12,904 bases of DNA, from contig SKNE01000292.1 of the NCBI GenBank assembly GCA_007120675.1, forward strand, positions 1-12,904. The letters run 5' to 3'. Origin of the DNA: Bacteroidales bacterium. GTDB taxonomy: Bacteria; Bacteroidota; Bacteroidia; Bacteroidales; UBA7960. The notes beneath the pieces were generated by a model. The model was not told the DNA's origin. It saw nothing but the letters and a program-made list of their open reading frames with translations, and did not search any database. Both the position numbers and the translations under genes were made by a program. Positions 1 to 6,025 of the stretch are shown here, one piece after another (position 1 is the stretch's first letter; every line of letters begins with the position of its first letter).

Positions 1-1563
1 CACGGCCAGCTCATCCTCATAAAAGTGCTTGTCCCCTTCAAAGGGTTGGAGCCTCTCAATGGTATTTTCCTGGTCATCAAACTTGGCCAGGTACACCTCA
101 TCCAGCCACTCCATGTTACGCCCTTCGTTGAACTTGAGCACAAACACCTTCTCCCCTTTCACCTCCATGGTGCCAAGCAGTGAAACCTTGCCTGCAGAGG
201 AGGTCATGGTGATATACCTGGACGGGCGGCTGATGGACGGTAGCGTGCGGTATACCTTGCTGAACACTTTATTGATATCGGCCAGCGGGGCGGTGAAGTA
301 GTGGTGCTCACCGGTGGGCCTTGCACAATACATGGAGTGGAACCCAACGCCCAGCATGGACAGAACATGGCCCAGGTCGATCCAGTTTTTTGCAGAACGA
401 TCCACATCCACGCTGCCATCTTCATGCAAAAAGAGGCTGATGTGCTTCATCACCGGACTCTGACTCTTTATGGTGACCCCATGATTTTTCAAACGGCGTA
501 TCGCTGCTACAGCGGAGGGGTTGAGCACTTCACGGGGCGTGGAGAAGTGCGCCATCATCACCACCTGCACCCCGTTGTCGGTGAGTAGGCGGAAGAGATC
601 CAGGAAAGGCCGGTAAGATGGGGCAAGGATCATCTCCGGGTGATAGGTCAGCACCCGCGTGCCCAGGCGCAGGTTCCTGATATGCATCAGCTCATCATCC
701 TCAATAAAAGGCTTAACATAGCGCTCAAGCCGCTCATAGGGGATATAGCCTGCATCGCCCCCGGTGATCAAAAAATCGGTCACCTCCTTATGCTTCCTGA
801 TGTACTTCAGCACCTGGTCGATGTCCTCCTGGACAAACATGTCCTCGTCGCCGCGCACCTGGGCGTGGCGGAAGCAATAGGTACAGAAAGAGAAACAGTT
901 CTGGGTGGTTGTATCAAAGATCAGCTGGCACTGCGGATACTTGTGCTGACTGCCCCGCAGGATCTCCAGTTCACCATCCTCACCAGTATACCAGGGCTTA
1001 TTCAGCAGCTGCTTGCCATCGTGCGGGTTGGTCTCCTTCTGGTACTCCCTGACGATGCGCTGTCGCTCCTCTTCCGTTTTTGCCTCCTTGTAAGCCTTCA
1101 CCACGGGACCCTTGATCATGCCCGGCTGGGGAATCACCAGCTGAAACAAACTGTCGTTGGCAAAGTCCTGCCAGTTGATTTTGTTCAGCACATGCTTGGT
1201 GGCCAGGAAGCGATAGACATCGATGAACAATTCGCGCTCTTTGATATGACCAATATGGATGTCATTCTCCTCCAATACCCTGACGATTTCCCTGAATCCA
1301 CTCATCCCGGCATAGCGTTCCCTGCCGGTAAATAAAAAGGGAGCCGACTCCGTGATGCCTGAATACATGGGATAGCAGGACTGTAAACGTGAGAGCAACC
1401 CGGTGGGCAGAAGCCCTTCTGCCTTAATGACCTCCCGGATTTCATCAGAATACATGTAGCGATCCATGATATGCCGGAGATCATCCTGGCTTACCACGGT
1501 CTTTTTTGACTTGCCTGGCAAGGTTTCGCCTGGGGCCTGACCAAATGTGCTTGTTACGGACAT
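1..1563 (-). CDS. KamA-family radical SAM/PLP protein (lysine 2,3-aminomutase-like), 3' end cut by window
   Basis: The frame is open for 521 codons from an ATG at 1563 to the left edge, so the C-terminus is missing. An in-frame TAA at 1594-1596 lies upstream and ATG 1563 is the first usual start after it; AAGAGAA just before it may be a weak ribosome site. A radical SAM cluster motif CxxxCxxC (CFSFCTYC) is at residues 223-230, followed by the GGD motif at 268-270. By family knowledge this protein would bind a 4Fe-4S cluster, S-adenosylmethionine and pyridoxal phosphate and move an amino group. The segment SSAGK (455-459) lines up with PGGGGK of lysine 2,3-aminomutase, making Lys459 the likely PLP lysine. 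Arg232 lines up with the carboxylate-binding Arg134. The two aspartates that hold the lysine side chain appear replaced by Ala414 and Thr452, so lysine is an unlikely substrate. The cluster lies about 98 residues further from the N-terminus than in the clostridial enzyme. Fold confident, substrate unknown. Confidence 0.88.
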   Translation of the reverse strand, partial: MSVTSTFGQAPGETLPGKSKKTVVSQDDLRHIMDRYMYSDEIREVIKAEGLLPTGLLSRLQSCYPMYSGITESAPFLFTGRERYAGMSGFREIVRVLEENDIHIGHIKERELFIDVYRFLATKHVLNKINWQDFANDSLFQLVIPQPGMIKGPVVKAYKEAKTEEERQRIVREYQKETNPHDGKQLLNKPWYTGEDGELEILRGSQHKYPQCQLIFDTTTQNCFSFCTYCFRHAQVRGDEDMFVQEDIDQVLKYIRKHKEVTDFLITGGDAGYIPYERLERYVKPFIEDDELMHIRNLRLGTRVLTYHPEMILAPSYRPFLDLFRLLTDNGVQVVMMAHFSTPREVLNPSAVAAIRRLKNHGVTIKSQSPVMKHISLFLHEDGSVDVDRSAKNWIDLGHVLSMLGVGFHSMYCARPTGEHHYFTAPLADINKVFSKVYRTLPSISRPSRYITMTSSAGKVSLLGTMEVKGEKVFVLKFNEGRNMEWLDEVYLAKFDDQENTIERLQPFEGDKHFYEDELAV

Positions 1564-1609
1564 TTCTCTTGTATTAAACTGTTGTACAATTCTTTATATA
1601 TGCTGCTCG

Positions 1610-1617
1610 CAAAGTTA
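1610..1617 (-). promoter_or_regulatory. Bacteroidetes -7 element upstream of the KamA-like gene
   Basis: On the minus strand this reads TAACTTTG, a match to the Bacteroidetes housekeeping -7 consensus TAnnTTTG. Transcription would begin near 1603 and leave a leader of about 40 nt before the ATG at 1563. A TTTTG at 1632-1636 could be the -33 element, but it is only 14 bp away, shorter than the usual 17-23. It gives the KamA-like gene a possible promoter of its own within the minus-strand cluster. Confidence 0.45.
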
Positions 1618-1641
1618 ATAGAAGTAATTGACAAAAGCCAC

Positions 1642-2541
1642 CTATTTTGATGGCAGATGCCGCTTGATTCCGTCCCTCAGTGCAATGATCCCCTCTTTTC
1701 TCCCCTTGTCCCCTGTTTGTTCATAGGCCAGTACCAGGTTGTTCAGCATCCTCACAATGATATCGCTTTGGCTGCAGGGCCTGAAAAAAGCCGGCATGGG
1801 TTTCATGCCAATCTTTGCCAGGAAATCATTGATCTCATTGCGTGAAAAGACGGCCCCTTTACTGAACGCGTTGATGTAAAACACCGGCACTTCCCTGCGC
1901 ATTCCGAGGTTTTGAGCATCTGCCGTGTCGCCCATGTATGCCAACACAAAATGCTCAGGCAGGTTGATGCCCTGAACGGGGATATCCAGGCTTTGGGCCA
2001 CAAGGAGGTATAACACACCAATACTGAGGGGGTTTCCCCGTCGTGTTTCCAGCAGCCGGTTAATAAAGGAGTTGTCCGGGTCGTGGTAGTCCTCCAGGTT
2101 GCCGTGAAAGCTGTGGATATCGTAAAAAACATGATTGAACACCCTGATCTGCTCCAGTGCCGTCAGGTGTTCGTTCATTTCCATCCACACATTCCGCCGG
2201 ATGCTGCTGATCTCTTTTTTGATCTCTTCAGTCCTGATGTCCGGGTAGTGAAAGCGGCTGACGAGCAGCCAGGCCTCCAGCAGCTCATCCGGGTTTCCTG
2301 CATCAAGGCATCGACCAATACCTTCTGCCAGGCTCTCCACATGAATGGCCCGGATCAGCGACTCAATACGCTGCCTGAGCCACTCCTCCTTCAATGTGAG
2401 GAGCTCTTCCTCGAGATAGGGCATGGCTTTGTCACCGTAACGCAGGATATTGGCAGAAATATCCTGGTAGACAGCCAGGTCTGGCTCATCCAGCAGGCTG
2501 ACCAGTGCCTGGATCTCTTTATTGGGAAGATCTTGCGCCAT
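1642..2541 (-). CDS. SirB1-like transglutaminase-fold protein, probably non-catalytic
   Basis: A 299-residue protein with no signal peptide or membrane segment, so probably cytoplasmic. Residues 1-140 look all-helical; the recognisable part is residues 160-240. RRGNPLSIGVLYLLVAQ (168-184), LPEHFVLAY (194-202) and FYINAFSKG (221-229) match the conserved blocks of the SirB1/transglutaminase-like family (Transglut_core2). In a working transglutaminase/cysteine-protease fold these blocks carry Cys, His and Asp. Here I see Ser173, His197 and Asn224, so classical Cys-His-Asp chemistry is not expected. The family role is poorly known and I do not assign one. The stop is TAG at 1642-1644, and the gene starts 62 bp after the phosphorylase stop on the same strand with no convincing promoter between, which suggests co-transcription. 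Family assignment is firm; function is open. Confidence 0.85.
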   Translation of the reverse strand: MAQDLPNKEIQALVSLLDEPDLAVYQDISANILRYGDKAMPYLEEELLTLKEEWLRQRIESLIRAIHVESLAEGIGRCLDAGNPDELLEAWLLVSRFHYPDIRTEEIKKEISSIRRNVWMEMNEHLTALEQIRVFNHVFYDIHSFHGNLEDYHDPDNSFINRLLETRRGNPLSIGVLYLLVAQSLDIPVQGINLPEHFVLAYMGDTADAQNLGMRREVPVFYINAFSKGAVFSRNEINDFLAKIGMKPMPAFFRPCSQSDIIVRMLNNLVLAYEQTGDKGRKEGIIALRDGIKRHLPSK

Positions 2542-2603
2542 GACTTGATATCAGATTGGATCAAAGGGGTGAACCGCCGGTTTGGACACCAGGCAGAAAG
2601 ACC

Positions 2604-3491
2604 CTATTGAATGGCCGGGAGCTTGTCCAGGACATAACGTATCATCTTATCAACAGATTGCTGGTAGTCTTTGCTGTATTCCTTCCTGGACCTGTTGGCA
2701 ATGATATCGCAAATGGTCAGGGTCTGGTGGCCGAGTATTTTCCCCAGCGCATACAGTGCCGAGGTCTCCATCTCAAAGTTGGTGATCCGCTCTTGCTTGA
2801 AACGAAAGCTTGCAATTTTTTCGTTCAGCCCGGGATAAGCCAGGGGGATTCGCAGCTCCCTCCCCTGTGGACCGAAAAAACCGTTGGCGGTGGCGGTTAT
2901 GCCACTCGTAAGTTCCCCGGCCAGGCCCTTCATCAGCTTGGGGGAGGCCGCAAAAATGTAGGGGTGTGCCAGCCTGCTGCCCCAGCCTGTGTGTTCCATA
3001 AAGGCCCTGGTCATCTCCTCCTCCGACAGTTCATCATCGTAGCGGTAGAAGTGCAGCAAGCCATCAAAACCAAGTCCGTAAGAGGAAGCCACAAAGCTAT
3101 CCACCGGAATGTCGGGTTGCAAGGCACCGGAGGTGCCCAGGCGGATAATGTTCAGGGAGGTGTGACTGTCCCTGGGGGTCCGGCTCTCCAGGTCAATGTT
3201 CACGGCAGCATCCAGCTCATTGATCACGATATCGATGTTGTCCGTCCCTATGCCTGTCGACAGCACGGTAAGCGGCATACCGGACAAAGTGCCCGTATGG
3301 CTGCGGAATTCCCTGTTTTGCACCTGGTGTTCCACCTTGTCGAAGTACCGCGATACCATGGGAACCCGGCCCTGGTCACCCACCACAATCACTGTCGGGG
3401 CGACCTGCTCCGGCCGCAGGCCAATGTGGTACAGGCTGCCATCCGGGTTGATTATCAGCTCGGACGCCTTAAACACTCGTTTCTTTTCCAT
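2604..3491 (-). CDS. udp: Nucleoside phosphorylase, uridine phosphorylase family
   Basis: A 295-residue cytoplasmic enzyme expected to split a nucleoside, most likely uridine, with phosphate into base and ribose 1-phosphate. Against E. coli Udp (from memory) I can place His22 (HIGL), Arg42 (GDQGR), Arg60 (REF), Arg117 and Thr120 (RLGTSG) as phosphate/ribose contacts, Gln209 and Arg211 (PQGRE) as uracil contacts, and Glu240-Met241-Glu242 (NFEMET) as ribose contacts. The signature LSTGIGTDNIDIV is at 77-89. It is longer than the roughly 253-residue E. coli enzyme, partly through an insert near 96-112. I start at ATG 3491 because MEKKRVFKASELIINPDG resembles Bacteroidetes homologues and sits a sensible distance from the -7 element at 3520-3527. 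ATG 3509 (301 residues) is the alternative but would leave almost no leader. First gene of the minus-strand cluster. Another pyrimidine nucleoside cannot be ruled out as substrate. Confidence 0.88.
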   Translation of the reverse strand: MEKKRVFKASELIINPDGSLYHIGLRPEQVAPTVIVVGDQGRVPMVSRYFDKVEHQVQNREFRSHTGTLSGMPLTVLSTGIGTDNIDIVINELDAAVNIDLESRTPRDSHTSLNIIRLGTSGALQPDIPVDSFVASSYGLGFDGLLHFYRYDDELSEEEMTRAFMEHTGWGSRLAHPYIFAASPKLMKGLAGELTSGITATANGFFGPQGRELRIPLAYPGLNEKIASFRFKQERITNFEMETSALYALGKILGHQTLTICDIIANRSRKEYSKDYQQSVDKMIRYVLDKLPAIQ

Positions 3492-3519
3492 AGCTTTGGG
3501 GGCTTTCATCAAAAAGAGG

Positions 3520-3527
3520 CAAAAATA
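3520..3527 (-). promoter_or_regulatory. -7 element for the nucleoside phosphorylase gene
   Basis: The minus strand reads TATTTTTG, matching TAnnTTTG. The predicted start of transcription is near 3514, about 22 nt before ATG 3491 and only about 5 nt before ATG 3509, which favours the shorter protein. No clear -33 TTTG is seen at the expected distance. It is divergent from the cinA promoter; the two -7 elements are 50 bp apart in AT-rich DNA. Confidence 0.45.
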
Positions 3528-3556
3528 TCAATTATTAAAATAATTACCTAACGCCC

Positions 3557-3585
3557 TTGTTCGTCAGCTATAATCACTATTTTTG
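3557..3585 (+). promoter_or_regulatory. cinA-fbp-mfd promoter (-33 TTG, -7 TATTTTTG)
   Basis: TTG at 3557-3559 and TATTTTTG at 3578-3585 match the Bacteroidetes -33 and -7 elements with an 18-bp spacer. This is the best formed promoter in the window. Transcription would begin near 3592, leaving a leader of about 86 nt to the cinA ATG at 3678. Being the only clear promoter upstream of cinA, fbp and mfd, it probably drives all three. Confidence 0.55.
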
Positions 3586-3613
3586 GAAAAAAATGATAAA
3601 AAACGGGCGGCGA

Positions 3614-3639
3614 CGGCTTTGTTGGCGCAAGGCAAGCCG
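3614..3639 (+). other. Possible hairpin in the cinA leader
   Basis: CGGCTT (3614-3619) pairs with AAGCCG (3634-3639), and TTG/CAA inside can pair around a 3-nt loop. It lies in the GC-rich part of the predicted 5' leader. There is no T-run, so it is not a terminator. It matches no riboswitch I recognise and may be incidental. Confidence 0.2.
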
Positions 3640-3677
3640 GCACAGTGCGTCACCCGGATTTTGTAACTGTACATTAC

Positions 3678-4916
3678 ATGAAAGCCCTTATCTTGTCCAT
3701 CGGCGAAGAGCTGCTTACCGGGCAGACTGTCAACACCAATGCGGCCTGGATGGCCAGGCAGCTCAACCTGGCAGCCGTCGAAGTGGAAGAGATCCGCGTG
3801 ATCCATGACAAGCGGGACGATATCCGCCGCAGTCTGCAGGAGGTGGATCCCGCCATATCCCTGGTCCTGATCACCGGCGGACTGGGTCCCACCCGCGATG
3901 ATGTTACCAGGGACGTGCTCTGTGAGCATTTTGATGCCAGGCTGGTGCCCGACCAGGAGGTGTTGAACGATATCACCACCTATTTCACACAAAGGGGCCG
4001 GGAGGTCACCGGGATAAACAGGGATCAGGCCATGGTTCCCAATAAGGCAAGGGTCCTCAGGAACCCCAATGGCACCGCCCCCGGCATGTGGTTCGAGCTG
4101 GATGGCAGGTCCTGCATCGCCATGCCCGGCGTACCCTTTGAGATGAAGGAGATGATGCGCAACCTGGTGATGCCCGCCCTGCTGGAGAAGCAGGGTGACC
4201 GTCACATCCTGCATAAAACGGTCCTTACACAGGGCGTGGGCGAGTCCGCCCTGATGGAAATAATCGAGGGGTGGGAGGACAATCTGCCCGAAGATATCCA
4301 GCTGGCCTACCTGCCATCCACGGGGATCGTCAAGCTGCGGCTTACGGGCAGGGGGAGCCATAAAAGCCAATTGGAAGAGGTCATCAACGGACAAATTGAC
4401 CGGTTGAAACAGATCATCCCTGAATACATATGGGGGTATGACGACGACACGCTGGAGGGGGTTCTGGGTGAAAGGCTCAGGGAGCGTGGCCTCACCCTCA
4501 CCACGGCCGAAAGCTGCACGGGAGGATACCTGGCCCACAGGATCACCAGCGTCGCGGGCAGCTCAGATTATTTCACGGGTGGGATCATCGCCTACGACAA
4601 TAGGGTCAAAACAGGTCCACTCCTGGGGGTGGACACCCGGCTGATTGACAGCCATGGCGCCGTCAGCCGGGAAGTGGCGGAGGCAATGGCCCTCGGTGCG
4701 CGGGAGGGCATGCATACCGACCTGGCCGTGGCCACAACGGGTATTGCCGGACCGGGTGGCGGGACCACCAATAAACCGGTGGGAACCACCTGGATAGCCA
4801 TCGCCAGTGAAAAGGGGGTGCACAGCAAACACTACGCCTTTGGCAACAACAGGGGGCGCAACCTCATCCTGGCAGCCAACGCCGCCATGGCCATGCTGAT
4901 CCACTCTCTGAAATGA
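3678..4916 (+). CDS. cinA: CinA-like protein with C-terminal NMN deamidase domain
   Basis: A 412-residue cytoplasmic two-domain protein of usual CinA length. Residues 1 to about 170 form the molybdopterin-binding-like (MoCF/COG1058) domain, with SIGEELLTGQ near the start and ITGGLGPTRDD at 65-75; in related proteins this domain is a pyrophosphatase acting on ADP-ribose or similar nucleotides. The C-terminal PncC domain carries AESCTGG at 277-283, with Ser279 the expected catalytic serine, then GGIIAYDNRVK and TGIAGPGGG. It converts nicotinamide mononucleotide to nicotinate mononucleotide for NAD salvage. The CinA name comes from competence regulons elsewhere; nothing here shows a competence role. 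ATG 3678 is chosen over an upstream in-frame GTG at 3645 because MKALILSIGEELL is the normal family N-terminus. First gene of the presumed cinA-fbp-mfd operon. Confidence 0.95.
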   Translation: MKALILSIGEELLTGQTVNTNAAWMARQLNLAAVEVEEIRVIHDKRDDIRRSLQEVDPAISLVLITGGLGPTRDDVTRDVLCEHFDARLVPDQEVLNDITTYFTQRGREVTGINRDQAMVPNKARVLRNPNGTAPGMWFELDGRSCIAMPGVPFEMKEMMRNLVMPALLEKQGDRHILHKTVLTQGVGESALMEIIEGWEDNLPEDIQLAYLPSTGIVKLRLTGRGSHKSQLEEVINGQIDRLKQIIPEYIWGYDDDTLEGVLGERLRERGLTLTTAESCTGGYLAHRITSVAGSSDYFTGGIIAYDNRVKTGPLLGVDTRLIDSHGAVSREVAEAMALGAREGMHTDLAVATTGIAGPGGGTTNKPVGTTWIAIASEKGVHSKHYAFGNNRGRNLILAANAAMAMLIHSLK

Positions 4917-4946
4917 ACAGATGCAATATATACGATTTGATAGGCA

Positions 4947-4960
4947 GGATGGATCCATCC
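4947..4960. promoter_or_regulatory. 14-bp perfect palindrome between cinA and fbp
   Basis: GGATGGATCCATCC equals its own reverse complement and lies 37 bp before the fbp ATG. No T-run follows, so it is not an intrinsic terminator. A weak promoter-like TACGATTTG (three bases instead of two between TA and TTTG) sits just upstream at 4931-4939. It could be an operator or a chance palindrome. Confidence 0.2.
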
Positions 4961-4996
4961 GGAAATGACAGCTACAACTGAAAACACACTAAACCT

Positions 4997-6016
4997 ATGG
5001 TACAACGAAGCAAGATCACCACACTGACGGAGTTTATCATCCAGAGGCAGTCTGAATACCCCCATGCCAAAGGGGCACTCACCCGGCTGCTGAATGACAT
5101 CGCCACGGCGGCGAAGATCGTCAACCGCGAGATCAATGCAGCCGGACTGGTGGACATCCTCGGTACGGCAGGCCGGGAAAATGTCCAGGGAGAAACGCAG
5201 AAAAAGCTGGATGTGTTCGCCAACGAGACGTTCATCACTGCCCTGAAGGGGGGTGGAGAATGCTGTGCCATTGCGTCTGAAGAGAACGAAAGGGTGATCA
5301 ACTTCAGCAATGAGTTTTCATCACTGGGGAAATACGTGGTGGCCATGGACCCCCTGGATGGCAGCAGCAACATCGAGTCCAACGTGAGCATCGGAACGAT
5401 CTTTTCCATCTACCGCCGGGTGTCCGAGGCAGGCGGGGGGACACAGGAAGATTTGCTGCAGGCGGGACTGAACCTGACCGCTGCAGGATATGTCATATAC
5501 GGTTCATCCACCATGCTTGTTTTCACCACCGGCAAAGGGGTCAACGGTTTTACCCTGGACCCTTCAGTGGGGATCTTCTGCCTGTCGCATCCCGACATGC
5601 GCTTCCCGGAGGAGGGTAAGATCTATTCCATCAACGAAGGGAATTACATCTATTTTCCCCAGGGTGTCAAACGCTACATCAAATACTGCCAGGAGAACGA
5701 CCCGGAGACCTTCAGGCCCTATACCTCACGTTACATTGGTTCGCTGGTGGCCGACTTTCACCGCAACCTGATCAGGGGGGGCATCTTCCTTTATCCCGGC
5801 ACCACCAAACAGCCCCAGGGAAAGCTCCGCCTCCTGTATGAATGTGCACCCATTGCATTCATTGCCGAGCAGGCGGGCGGCAAAGCCAGTGACGGTCACA
5901 AGCGCATCATGGAAATAGAACCCGAAACCCTTCACCAGCGATCACCATTGTTTACAGGCCCCCGTGCCATGGTGGATAAGCTGGAGTCTTTCATGAAACA
6001 ATGTGGCAATAAGTAG
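4997..6016 (+). CDS. fbp: Class I fructose-1,6-bisphosphatase
   Basis: A 339-residue cytoplasmic enzyme that removes the 1-phosphate of fructose 1,6-bisphosphate, the committed step of gluconeogenesis. The length is normal for class I. Metal-site blocks are clear: SEENE at 94-98, MDPLDGSSN at 117-125 with Asp118 and Asp121, and the family signature KLRLLYECAPIA at 276-287 with Glu282. Sugar-phosphate residues in SRYIGSLVADFHRNL (244-258) and the KLR lysine are also in place, so it should be active. ATG 4997 follows the cinA stop by 80 bp; no Shine-Dalgarno is visible. Its stop at 6014-6016 is 9 bp before the mfd start, suggesting coupled expression. Placement between cinA and mfd gives no obvious pathway link. 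Confidence 0.97.
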   Translation: MVQRSKITTLTEFIIQRQSEYPHAKGALTRLLNDIATAAKIVNREINAAGLVDILGTAGRENVQGETQKKLDVFANETFITALKGGGECCAIASEENERVINFSNEFSSLGKYVVAMDPLDGSSNIESNVSIGTIFSIYRRVSEAGGGTQEDLLQAGLNLTAAGYVIYGSSTMLVFTTGKGVNGFTLDPSVGIFCLSHPDMRFPEEGKIYSINEGNYIYFPQGVKRYIKYCQENDPETFRPYTSRYIGSLVADFHRNLIRGGIFLYPGTTKQPQGKLRLLYECAPIAFIAEQAGGKASDGHKRIMEIEPETLHQRSPLFTGPRAMVDKLESFMKQCGNK

Positions 6017-6025
6017 CAGGAACCT

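Noticed and set aside
640..1335. Plus-strand open frame of 231 codons opposite the KamA-like gene
   Set aside because: The opposite strand encodes the CxxxCxxC cluster motif and aligned catalytic residues; this frame is composition-driven.
1582..1589. 8-bp palindrome TTGTACAA in the leader of the KamA-like gene
   Set aside because: Too short and isolated to call an operator; chance occurrence is likely in AT-rich DNA.
2556..3551. Open frame of 331 codons on the plus strand opposite the nucleoside phosphorylase
   Set aside because: It overlaps a well supported enzyme across nearly all its length and shows no recognisable domain or start signal.
3645..3677. GTG start giving CinA 11 more residues
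   Set aside because: CinA proteins normally begin at MKALILSIGEELL; no ribosome site precedes the GTG. Not fully excluded.
3541..3677. Possible riboswitch or small RNA in the phosphorylase-cinA gap
   Set aside because: Apart from two divergent promoters and one weak stem, I recognise no conserved aptamer and no terminator.
3564..4538. Long open frame of 324 codons on the minus strand opposite cinA
   Set aside because: It runs antisense to a clear CinA, has no family motif and is rich in Gly/His/Pro as expected for a shadow frame in GC-rich DNA.
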